From NCBI RefSeq assembly GCF_000003815.2, contig NC_049986.1:18758946-18822945 (forward strand): a stretch of DNA of 64,000 bases. Direction: 5' to 3'. Shown here in pieces: positions 1 to 10,520 of the stretch (positions are counted from its first letter, which is position 1; each line of letters opens with the position of its first letter). Origin of the DNA: Branchiostoma floridae. Its lineage: Eukaryota > Chordata > Leptocardii > Amphioxiformes > Branchiostomatidae. The translations under genes and the position numbers were made by a program. The notes beneath the pieces were generated by a model, which saw only the letters and a list, made by a program, of their open reading frames with translations, searched no databases and was not told where the DNA came from.

Positions 1-3000
1 GCATTGCCCATGTTGGTTAGTGATTGGGCAATGTCGGGGTGTGTCGTGTTTTCACCATAAATACTTTTCATCATTTGAAGTGATCGTTCATTATAGAAAA
101 CGGCCTTTCTGAAATTACCAAGATAGTTCCAGGCGTTGCCCAAGTTGTGAAGCGAAATGGCAATGTCCGAATGAGGGGTGTGATCACCGTAGATACTCCG
201 CATCATCTGAAGTGACTGTTCGTAGTAACTAACGGCCTTTTTGTGATCACCAAGGTCACCCCAGATGCCACCCAGGTTGCCGAGGGATTCAGCGATATCA
301 GGATGTGCAGTTCTCTCACCATGTCTAGATTGATCATTCTGTAGGGCCCTTTCAGCACATGTCTTCGATTTTTCGTAATCACACAGACTTTTGTATACCT
401 CTGCTTGTAGTCCTGGTGAATTGTCATACAGACTCAACGGCTCTACTGCCGGTGGATTAGCTCCATTAAGCTGTGAAATAAACGACTTAAGTGGTCGTGC
501 TGTGTAGTAGTACCTCATGATTTGTTTTGAATTTGAAATGTAAAATACCACCTTCACGTTCTCTCTGATATCTACACCTGTCGACAAGGACGACAACGCT
601 GACATGCTTTCAAATCGCCCACGGTTGTTCATGTATGTCCGCAGCCTCAGTTCTGCTGAGATACTGACTAGCACCTTCAAGTGATGTGCATTCTCACTTT
701 TAACGACTCCATTTCTGTTCATGTTCTGAATAGTCTCCCATATTGTTGTGGGTTGGATACCACATAGAAGTGCCCAACAAGACAATGCAAGGCTGGAAAA
801 TCGATAGATTTCTTTCTTGACATTTAGCAATCTGCCATTGAGAGTTTGGATCTTAAATGTCTGTGCATTTGTCTGCTCATTCAGCATAACAAATGCTTGC
901 ACGATAGAAGTAATATGGTTTGTCTGAAGCCTCTCAGTCCATAAGATGGAATAGACATCGACCAAGTCCTGTTCTCCTGTGATCAAGCTCACATTCCCCA
1001 ATATGCTGGCAAGATGGTAGCCTTTCTTCAAATGGAGCATCAGATCATCCTTTAATATGTTAGTCATGTTGCTTGGTGTATGAATGAGTTCGCATGATTT
1101 GCCACGACCTAGGGGCGTCTTGCTTGCATGTGGCATGGCTCCATCGAACGCAAACCCTCGGGGCGTTACAGAGTCATAGAACCAGTTGCCCAGTGGGTCG
1201 TCTGTGTGGAAATTATTGAGTGACTTAATACCCATGGCAGGGATAATGGTTTCTCCCAAATTGATCACTTTGAGATGCAGATAATGGGTGAGATTGCGGA
1301 AGTATCTAACATTAGCCGTTGTTTCGTTCTCTACCAAAATGGCAAACTCTAGATCAGAGTATGGTGTTACTAACCCGGTGGCTTGTGAACCCAAGCCTAT
1401 CATGGCGTACTTGCATGGAGGTGGTCCCATTATTTCTGTACATTCATCTACAAGGCCAGCTATGTACGTTTTTCGCTGATGAACGATTCTCTCAAACAGT
1501 GTTTTAATTTCTTCTGCTCTCATTTCTTCAACCTTCCTTAGCTTTGGGTCGTCATCATCAAGACTGTAAGGATCTACCTTCTGCTCGATTCTTTTGATCT
1601 CTTCATCTACATATTCTCGATGCTCGTTCAACATTGATTTGTGTTTCTCTACGTCGTCGATGTCTGCTTTATGTTCAACGTTAACACTCAGCACGCAGTT
1701 AACAAAAGATTGGGTTATTCTCAGGATTGTTTGTTTGATGCGGCTCTTGTCTTCTTTTGAAGCTCTTACCAATGCTGCATTGCACAGTGCCGCAGCTTTG
1801 GTGAAATCATACCCGTCTTTTGACTTCATTCCTCTCTTCAGGTAGACATGTCCCAACTTGTACAGAGGCTCTGCCTCTTTTCTGTATTGACCCGTGTGGG
1901 AATCTGTACGAAAGAACAGTTAAAGGCTATGTTCAAATTGTAACCATTTTGGTAGATTATGTAAGTATTTGTCTCGTTTGCAAGCTCCTAACTTCACATG
2001 ACTTCTTGTCCAGTACTAGTTTGGGCACTGCCGTAGCGTAGGTAATAGATATTAATTACAATTACCAATGTATCTGCTCATGAGGTACCTATTCTGGTAG
2101 TGTTAGCAATAAACTGTGTTAAAGCATGAGATCAAAAAATTTTGATTATGCATGAATGAAATATGGAACTGTTTAGACATTATACTCTAGACAGCCTTTA
2201 AGAATCAGCTTCGAAAATTGTGCTTGTTGATGACCTCGAGATCGCAGCACTGGACATTTAAGGACTAACCTTTCACATGAACGCACTTGAGCGTAGCAGC
2301 AAAGGCTTGTTCTGCGTTGTCTAGGTCTCCACTCTGCAGGGCCGAGCAGCCCTCCTGCAGGTGGTCTTGGTATGTACTGTACAGGAAAGATTGGTGATCA
2401 AATGATGGTGGAGCCTAGGGATTCTTATATTCAATACATTTTTGCTATCAAATTCGGAAGGTATACCGGTTACATTTTTTTCATGTTCGTTTTAGTACTG
2501 TAAGGGCTCCCTTGAAATCAGTGGAATAATTGAAGGTACTACGGTAAAGATTGGGTACATAAATGAATGAATTAACAAACTGTTTATAACGTACATGTAA
2601 CAGCAAGTGACGTTACCTACCCGCCGTCGTCATACTTGTTACTCAATGAAGGAAGTAGCTCAACCAACCTGTCAGTGTCCTCTCGTCTTTTGTCACTGCT
2701 GTCTATGAGTGCAGAGCTGCCTGGCATTATCCACATTCTGTAAAGAATAAACACCCTGTTATCAGCATATATCTTTTACAAGTGGCATAAAGAAATTATA
2801 AGTTTCAGAAATTACTGGATGGATGTAACATTACACACGCACCCCCGCGCTGCTTGACTTGAAGTAGGAGAAGATTGGAACACATCAGCTATTTTCCTGT
2901 TCTTGGGAAGTCCCATTTCTTGTCGCCTCTGGAATTAGAATGTAATGCAAGCATAAATTCCTATGAATGTCTGTGTGTATGTATGTAAGTACAATTTGTG

Positions 3001-3920
3001 CATGTTTGAAATATTTTATCCCAGACACCACTTTAGTATATAAATATACGACACATAACTTGAATCAGACGTAACCTGGCCTACATTGCCAGCATTTGAC
3101 TTCAATACCGTATTTTCAACACATCCAAGATAGAATCCCTTTGATAAAAACAGGTCGATGAAGTGACTTAACGTTAACACCAAAAAATAATCTTTAGGCC
3201 TTTCAGTAGTCTCTTAATAAGGAAGCAATGATACCTTATACATAAAAGATATATGAAAACATAGTAAAACAAACATATAACTATTTTTTTTATTATGTAT
3301 TCTTTTCCCTACCTTCACTTGTTCCTTGACATCCTCTGCGTACTTGATGCGATGTTTCAGTGTTTCTGTACCATCTGGATCTTTACAGCGGCCCAGCGCC
3401 GCTCGATACAGGCCAGCTGCTTTGTCAACTTCTGTGCCATCTTTGCCAACCCGTCCCCTTTCTAAGTACAGATCTGCAATGATCTTCATCGATTCTATTT
3501 CTAAAAGCTTATTTCTTCTCACGACTGCTGCCACAAAGCTTTTGGTATAAGCTTCAATTAGAGGCGTCACGCCATACCCTTTCAATTTCGTCTCCTCTTT
3601 CAATCTGTGAAGCTTCAAAGACACGGTCAATACAGTATTAGCTGAACTTCTAAAGTCTGCCTTCGTATGACTTTGACAGTGTACCAGCTGCAGTTTCGTA
3701 CATTTCTCTGCATATTTGATACGATGTTCGATGGCTTGCTTCTCCTCATTACTTGTGCAATATCGTGAGGCAGCTTCGTATAACGCACATGCCTTATTGA
3801 AACTTACCGTCTTATTTCTATTTGTCTTTGCCTTATGCAAATACAAATCCCCGAGACTTTTTAATGCCTCACACTCTAAAACCTCGTCTTCCTTACTTAT
3901 AGCGTGGACCAGCCGGGGAG
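1..3920 (-). CDS. DUF294-like nucleotidyltransferase / TPR protein, 3' part (continues off left edge; 5' part at 34104-34488)
   Basis: Exons read on the minus strand: 3920-3313, 2928-2843, 2737-2621, 2376-2270 and 1903-1. All boundaries follow AG/GT and the phases agree (0, 2, 2, 1). The first exon encodes TPR-like helical units with the recurring pattern E[10 protein letters not shown] and H-R-I-K-Y-A. Exon 1903-1 carries a nucleotidyltransferase core near residue 605, [16 protein letters not shown], which matches the G-S...S-D-x-E pattern of the DUF294/GlnE/PII-uridylyltransferase branch of the pol-beta superfamily. About 300 residues later come at least three kinesin-light-chain-type TPRs ([21 protein letters not shown], then [13 protein letters not shown]). 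Family knowledge suggests nucleotidyl transfer with TPR-mediated partner binding. Substrate and role are unknown. The gene is cut off at position 1, and its coding sequence is interrupted at 3920 by the 30 kb insertion. Confidence 0.82.
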
Positions 3921-4860
3921 GGTCTTTTTAGCGAATGCCCACAAACGCCCACTCTGGAGAAGTCCGCGCTGCACGAATCTCATTTTTTTTGCTTGGAATA
4001 TGTCCACGTTGTGCTCCCATATATTAATCCTGAGTTTCAAGTCAATCCATCCACCCAAAGTGACATAAATCAAAGTTTACGATTTTCGATGGTCTTTTTA
4101 GCGAACGCCCAACAAAATGTCTTTTTAGCGAATGCCCACTATATCCACAAAAATATCCGCCGTCGCGCAACGGCACCTAAACCTACCGCCACAAACTTGT
4201 TCAAGATGGTGTCCCATTAATGTGTACGGAGTTTCCGTGCTCTACAAGCATTTTAAGTCCCTGTTTTTGGTTAAAATGTGCGGCGCCGATACTACTATAC
4301 TTTAACTATTACAATTCAAGATGGCGGGCGCTAGTCACGTGACCTCATTGCGGGACTGTTCTATAAGTATCGCGGGAGGGACTGGTGTAGCATAGCTTAT
4401 CATACAACTATTTAGAGTGAATTCTGAACAAGTTTTTCAATTCATAGTGCTATAATCTGACTGATATTTACATTGTGGTCCTTTTTTTCTGTGTTCTTCT
4501 TCTGTTTGAGGAAATTAGTGCAAATATGGAACTTGATTTACCTCACCTCAGTGCCCAATTAATCAATAATAATTTAATGTAACAAACAAGGCTCAGACAC
4601 AAGTGTTATAAACCTGACTGGGGCCCAGTTAACCAATACTAGTAAAACATAGCTACTTATTATTAACAAAACTATTTACATTATAATAAAACTCTTCACC
4701 AAACTGCAGACTTTTCTTACATTTATTTATTACAGCAACATTGTTACAATGAGGAGTTGCTTAGATGAGTATCTGTTACAGTGTGTACAAACTTTTTTCA
4801 AATACAAACATTTATTTCATTTCACTTCCTAGATATTTTTTACAGTATTGTGTGCAGAAA
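3921..4860 (+). repeat. left terminal inverted repeat of the 30 kb element
   Basis: Matches the reverse complement of about 33130-34103 through many co-linear blocks. Examples are the terminal GGTCTTTTTAGCG, the internal CCGTCGCGCAACGGC region near 4160, AAGATGGCGG at 4318, GCTCAGACACAAGTG near 4590 and ACAGCAACATTGTTACAAT near 4733. Similarity decays inward with small indels. The motif GTCTTTTTAGCGAA recurs at about 4093 and 4120, so the outer 200 bp holds three copies of the terminal motif. Confidence 0.85.
4318..4343 (+). promoter_or_regulatory. YY1-like and E-box motifs in the left TIR
   Basis: AAGATGGCGG (4318-4327) fits the YY1 consensus, and the palindrome GTCACGTGAC (4334-4343) contains a CACGTG E-box. 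The same pair occurs inverted in the right TIR. This resembles a TIR-embedded promoter, but no transcript evidence is available. Confidence 0.4.
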
Positions 4861-6189
4861 AATGTGAACACATGCTATTAATAGCCTAATAAAATACTGA
4901 AATATGGCATGAGTGGGCTCCTCTTCAGTACAGAAATGAATTGTTTTATAACAAGTTATGATGTAGAAAATTTCAATTGTACAATGTATCCTTTATTAAC
5001 ATTTACAAACAAGTTGTTGTTTCTCTTCTTAATAAATTGACAACAAACTTACGTATGCCTATATATTCCTTAAATTCTTAATTGCTAGTGTGCCAATTAC
5101 TGTAATTCCTTCTTTTCTTCAATGTACTTTTATGTTCAAGGTTTTCACAGTGACATCATTATTCTTGGTGACTATATAAATTATGTATAACAAAGAATTC
5201 ATTTACCGTTAACATTTAGTTCCGAGAACACGTTGAATTTTCTCACACTGTTAAAGTTTGGTACCGAGAAGACAAAGTGAATTACAGTATCTACAATTAA
5301 GTTTTACGCTAGAGTCATTCATGCACAATGCAACTATACTGTACCACTAAGTACTATATAATGGCTAACATTACCAGACCAGGATGTTTTAACTAACTAT
5401 TTTAAGTTAACAAGTCTGTTTGTAAAAGACCGATTAACTGTCATCCAAATTTGCAATTGAAAGAATAATTACCATTACCTTTTCTTTTTCATGTTCAGAT
5501 GGATATACTATACATACACAACACACACAACAATTTATAAACTGTAACATTTTCAACTATGAAAATTCATAAATCTTATTCTTTAATTATGCAAATTCAT
5601 CACATAAAGCTGATTCTTAATATAATAGTTGCCAGTTAACATTGATAACTTTGGGAATTGTCATCCCAAACCACTGTCACCTTTATCACTACTTTTCTTG
5701 CTTCTTAACTAAAACACAGATCATTTCACATTACCCATCTCTACAAGCATAATGCCTTGAAACTTGTATGGTACATGCCAACTGTGAAAGTCCTGTCCTG
5801 GGCTTGCAGTATTAAAGAACAATACATTGAAATAGGCCTGAGGCCCATCGGTACTGTGTACATTAGGAAATGTTAGGATTGACGCTAAAAGAGCATTTTT
5901 GACATGTAATGCTATTCAGTAAGTGTGAGTTCAAATGTTTTTAAGTCATTAAACATGGACATTTGGATACAGATACATTACTTTTTCTGCACAAATATAC
6001 AGCTTTATCATTAACTTGTTTCATTAGAGTCTACTTGTATTGATACATTAAAGACTTGTCAGTAGTGTTTAACTATAAGTATAACAGATCTCTGTACAAC
6101 AAGTCATTGACCCAGAGCCTTTTCATCACCAAGACTTCCGATACTATCTTAATAATTTATCTATTTCATATACTACAGTAAGGCTAGGG
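4861..6189. other. AT-rich non-coding stretch inside the element
   Basis: AT-rich sequence with no convincing ORF, tandem repeat or RNA gene. Weak inverted resemblance to parts of 31-33 kb may be the decayed inner portion of the TIRs. Confidence 0.5.
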
Positions 6190-6281
6190 TCATTGGCACA
6201 GAGCTGCTGGAAAGTTGTTCACTTCTCCCATCGATGTCGTTGACATTGTTTCCCTTGTAGTTGTACGTCAACTTTATTCTC
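6190..6281 (-). pseudogene. AP1G1: gamma-adaptin last exon with a frameshift
   Basis: The minus strand reads RIKLTYNYKGNNVNDID, the end of the ear domain. One extra G in the run GATGGGAG then moves EVNNFPAALCQ-stop into another frame. The native-looking stop is at 6190-6192. Confidence 0.8.
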
Positions 6282-7002
6282 CTGATTGGTGCCTAAAAAA
6301 TAAAACATTAGAAACAAGTAAGAACCACAAAGAGAAAGTGTTACTGAAATGTTGCAAGAACCGTCTTTTTTTGCCAAGGACTTGTCCATGGTCAACACAG
6401 GATTTCAGTTTCAATTTCATTGAAATGGTCTGACAAATGTCAAAGACACAAAAAGTCTAGTAGACTTCAGAATATGTTATTGTGACAGCTTTTTGATGAG
6501 CTGTTCATAATCTTTGGTGATAGTCCTGCTTTTCCATGATCCCAAGATCACTTTGAGGCCTTGTTGATAGGGAATTATACATACAATAAAACCTGACTCA
6601 CTTTCTGTGGGTTGAGGATCTTGATGACCTGTGTGACCACTCTTATGTTGGATGCGGGAACCACACTACCAGATGGTGACTGGAGCTGAAGCTGGAATGT
6701 CTATGGGAAGCAATACAGGACAAAGTTAGCATAACAATTTCCTCCCATTTTTATCCTTTTTCATATTTCTGCAGCTGAATTAACAAACTTCAGAGTTGCA
6801 GTTTGAGAGGATTTAGCTACAAGAAGTTAGACCACCTTCATTAAGTCTCCTGGAAAAAAAATTGTGTACAGCAGTATGACAAGTTGCTCAAACATATGAC
6901 TGCCTACAAAACAATCATCAAAATCGGTTTGATATGTTGCAAGATACATTAGAAACTGTTTCTGAAAAAATAACACCTTTCAGCAAAGGTAGTGTCACAT
7001 AC

Positions 7003-7123
7003 CTTTGGAACTGCAGCCTGGAACACAAACTCATGCATGGGTGTATCTGTGCTGTTGGTGGCCGTCAGTGTGATGATGACTACGTTATCATTGCTGTTGT
7101 CCTTCTGGAAGCTGAACTCGATC
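7003..7123 (-). pseudogene. AP1G1: gamma-adaptin ear (GAE) domain exon, frame still open
   Basis: AG-flanked on the 5' side and GT-flanked on the 3' side. The exon encodes the first beta strands of the ear, with the conserved T-x-A-T-N-S-T and EFVFQAAVPK segments. Its reading frame is intact although neighbouring exons are broken, so the copy is probably not very old. Confidence 0.8.
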
Positions 7124-7884
7124 CTGGAAACACAATACACAGACTGGTCAGTATCCCATTAGCTTCTTTCCCTCAACCTGTGTAAAACTGTTTAAGATCA
7201 GATGATATCCACACTAGTTGCACACTGCAGAGCACGATGAAAAGAAGAAGACATGTAACAACATTTTAATAGATTAATTTGCAGTAGTACCAGTCCTTAT
7301 TGCTTTGAAAAAGGTGGCAGTCACCAACACGTCCACTGATGTTAATCCAATGGTTGTCAATGGAAAACTTTGTCCTTTATTCATTAGAGTATGTGAGAAA
7401 GGACAACTTTAAGCCTACTGCACACTCTGACGCCGCATCTTCAGAAAAGATGCTGGAGCCGCATATTCTACATTTTGAAGCTTTATTCGAGCCAACGTGC
7501 AAAAACGTTTCACTGTGTGGCTTCTTCAGTGCTTTGCTCTCGAATCATTCACTTCTTCATGTTATAGATGTGTCCAACAAAATGAGCAGATGAACCAATG
7601 AGAGAGTATCTGTTGTTGTAATAGTTACCTAGGTTGTTGGCAGACATTTGCATGGCTGGTTGTGGAGTGACACCATCCATCAGGGCTCCCAACATGTCCA
7701 CCTGAGGCTGGGGGGCGCTCATACCAGGCACCATGGGAGCTGGACCTGCAATGGCATAGATCGACTGCAAATTGAAGACTTGTAATGGAATTTGTTCATC
7801 CAATCACCCATATTTATACATCAATGGGCTATGTACAAAAGTGGCTATATCAGTACATGGTCTGAACAAGTTATGCCTGGTTGT

Positions 7885-8035
7885 TTGGCATCGTGTGGCA
7901 TAATGGTGAAGGTTTTTAGCCCCAAACCAAGAGGTCCTGACTTGTTCTGACATGCCTCTAGGTTGTGCCCTTTACACAAGTGGGATGACTGGGGCACAGG
8001 CTTTTAGCCAGGCACCTGTCAAGGCGTCATCTGGA
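7885..8035 (+). repeat. tRNA-derived SINE (same family as 47335-47460)
   Basis: Begins near GGCATCGTGTGGCATAATGG, whose TGGCATAATGG part is a good Pol III A box, and ends near TTTTAGCCAGGC. The copy at 47.4 kb (opposite strand) shares GGCATCGTGTGGC, GTGCCCTT and TTAGCCAGG. It lies in an intron of the gamma-adaptin fragment. Confidence 0.5.
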
Positions 8036-10134
8036 CGCCCTTTTCTTAGAATAACAAGAAATCTGATGTGCTGGACGCCCTTACACTGGGGAGCAGATTC
8101 TCTGACGAACATGAAATTCTGATTGACCAGGGATGCTACCAGGTCATCTGTGGTGACAGTCTTCTACTGTGACCTCCGTAACAGTATTTTTACCTCGTAA
8201 GATACCTTAGAATGCACTATTTTGACTTAAAATCATCAAAAACTCTGCACCATGGAAGGTGGATGCCCCAGACCCCCCTGCAATAGTCACTTACCACGAC
8301 TCACCAATAACTTTGGACACCCTGTAATAAAATCCTAGCTAAAAGCCTGCTGGGGCAGGGCTTGGCCCTCCCCCTAAGAAGTCCAGCAATGCATTACCCT
8401 GTAGGGCAGGCAAACAGCAATCTTAGGATTTGTTGGCAAACAGCAATCGTTAGGATTTGTTGTACTGTTCAAGGAAAATGAAAGTGGTCTCGATCCAGTT
8501 TTAGCTAACTGAAGAGCTAGTCTTCCACTGGTCGTGACAGAAAAGAAAGACACTATGTACAGGTTCATTGTTCCAGGGAAGTAATCCCCTAGCTCTTTTT
8601 TTGACAAGCACAATGGACAGTAGACTGCAACCCTTTCCAGTAGTGTGCATGTCTGGTGAGTGACACAGACGGAATCAAGCTCATGTCTTCTAGTTCCAAA
8701 GGCAGTGCCGCTATCCACCGGACTACGCATGCTACATGCCGTTACAAAAGAAGTTGTTAACTCATGTCCACAAGAACAAGCCTATAAAGCTACTTCAGAC
8801 CTTTACAGGAGTATAAATCTGACTCGATTGAACATTTGATGGTTAGAATACTGACCTCTTCCTGTTTGACAGCTGCTTAGGCCTTGCAGGAGGTGAAACT
8901 GTCGTGTTCTCTCCATTTGTGTTTGCTTCTCCCTCTCCTTTACTTCCTACCTTGGCATCTAGACCAGACCTAAGGGAAGAACAGCATGCTAGAGATTAAA
9001 ACATGAACAATCAAGAGAGCCACCAGCTGCCTTGTTAGTGTACTGCACCATTTCAGACATACAATGCGAAGAGAATATACGGGTTAGCTTGAACTACAAG
9101 GTCTGTAACTGTGAGCTTGTGATGCCCAGTTTTCTATTTCTTGCTTGCCAAAAGCCTCTCAAATTCCTTTGTAACCTAGACTCTCATACTTATTCAGACT
9201 TCTGAATGTGTTTTTATCATGACACTACATTGGTTCAATCCATGATGGTTAGCTGATATACCTGACAGTGTGTAACTTACGGTATATATTGTCTGTGTAA
9301 AGCATGTGCTGAGCTTCATCACTGCAGTCAGTGTGAAGGATTTTTTGACAGCTGTCGAACCAGAACTTTTTATAATTTTCTTCAGTATGTCTAAAACCTG
9401 ACAACTTCTGTCACCTGCATAGTGAGAAATCTTGGTCACTTCTGTTGTACATGTCACCAATATTACTTTAGTGCTATACACTCACATATGCAATAACTTC
9501 CATTACTAAACGCTTGTAAGGACAGTGGCACATTTGCATGAGAAAAACAGTTTTACACAAAATTACAGTGGTAAACATTATTCCAGTGGCAACCATATTT
9601 GCTCATCCTTCCACAATTACTCCATCACTGCTAGTTAAACATTCACTACTTATACCTATAATTAAAATGCCTTCTCAAAATAACGGTTGTTCAAAGCTTC
9701 ATCCCACCATACTTTAAGATGCTGGTGGGTCTTAAAGACACATTCCTGAAGGCAGGGACTCACCTGAAGAGGCTCTTCTTCTCCACCTGACCTGACATAA
9801 GAAGATATCCATACTCCCCAACACACCAGTAGGCCACCTGGACCAGGGGTTGCTGTACAGGGAGAAACTTTAGTAACAATTGGTTTCTTGTATTCACTTA
9901 AAACTGCACTTTCAAGGTATGACCAACATTAGGCTTCTGTATACCCAAAGCTTCTGTAGAAAAAAGGTTCCATGTGTAGTGGAGAGGGAGTGTATGATTC
10001 AGGGGTAAGTATGGAGTATTTGTTAACAGATTTGCAAAACTGCAACTAGTTTTAAATTGAATAAATGTACTAACTTATATCTAACTCATATAAACTATAT
10101 CTACTGAGTATTTAATTTAGCATTCTTCACTTAC

Positions 10135-10274
10135 ATGTCGGCAGCTATGCAGATGTTGGAAGTGCAGTCTACTTTAAAGATGGGGTCCGCCTTCTCCAAG
10201 AAGAAAATAAGCTTTTCATCATCCCTCGTACATTGTTGCTGTACATCAGTGCAAAGCTCAACTCCATTGATCTT
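10135..10274 (-). pseudogene. AP1G1: gamma-adaptin trunk exon with a one-base deletion
   Basis: ELSFALMYSNNVRGMMK is followed in the next frame by FFLEKADPIFKVDCTSN. The two pieces are contiguous in gamma-adaptins, so a single base has been lost. The 5' splice site GTAAGT is retained. Confidence 0.8.
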
Positions 10275-10389
10275 CTAATTATAGTGCACAATGAGAAACA
10301 ATAGATATTCAAGTAGTGGAACACACTAGAAAACACAAGTCTTGGGAGAAGAAGAGTTTACAAAGCAGGTTAGGACTTCCATGACTTTT

Positions 10390-10520
10390 GTTTCTGTGGC
10401 AAAGCGGTTAAGCAACCACCGCTGCCTGGCCAACTGTATCCAATTCCATGGATCCGAGTTCTATCCCAGTCGGCTCAACTCATACGTATTGTAAGGGTTT
10501 GCATTCGTCTTTTGGCAGGA
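10390..10520 (+). repeat. tRNA-derived SINE or tRNA pseudogene
   Basis: TGGCAAAGCGG (10397-10407) matches the A box and GAGTTCTATCC (10456-10466) matches the B box, 49 bases apart as in tRNA genes. No clean cloverleaf or acceptor stem was found, so a SINE head or pseudogene is more likely than a functional tRNA. Confidence 0.5.

Larger units (their letters stand above)
6190..10274 (-). pseudogene. AP1G1: captured AP-1 gamma-adaptin gene fragment with introns, decayed
   Basis: Eight blocks read on the minus strand match the C-terminal half of gamma-adaptin, the large AP-1 subunit for clathrin sorting at the trans-Golgi network and endosomes. They are 10274-10135 (NNVRGMMK.. FLEKADPIFKVDC), 9852-9764 ([21 protein letters not shown]), 9414-9281 (VLDILKK.., LTAVMKLSTCFTQT), 8969-8856 and 7745-7629 (hinge), 7123-7003 (ear: IEFSFQKDNS.., EFVFQAAVPK), 6700-6602 ([28 protein letters not shown]) and 6281-6190 (IKLTYNYKGNNVND). 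Splice sites remain, so the copy came from DNA rather than mRNA. One base is missing after GMMK, two are extra after VTE in 9414-9281, and one is extra after NNVNDID in the last exon, where the shifted frame reads EVNNFPAALCQ then stop. The exon between 9281 and 8969 that should carry the end of the trunk is absent, and so is the N-terminal half. Confidence 0.85.

Noticed and set aside
6190-10274. Functional AP1G1 gene end rather than a captured fragment
   Set aside because: Three independent frameshifts, a missing exon and no N-terminal half, all inside TIR-bounded DNA.
10397-10470. Functional tRNA gene
   Set aside because: A and B boxes are present but no paired acceptor stem or anticodon arm could be drawn; called a SINE or pseudogene.
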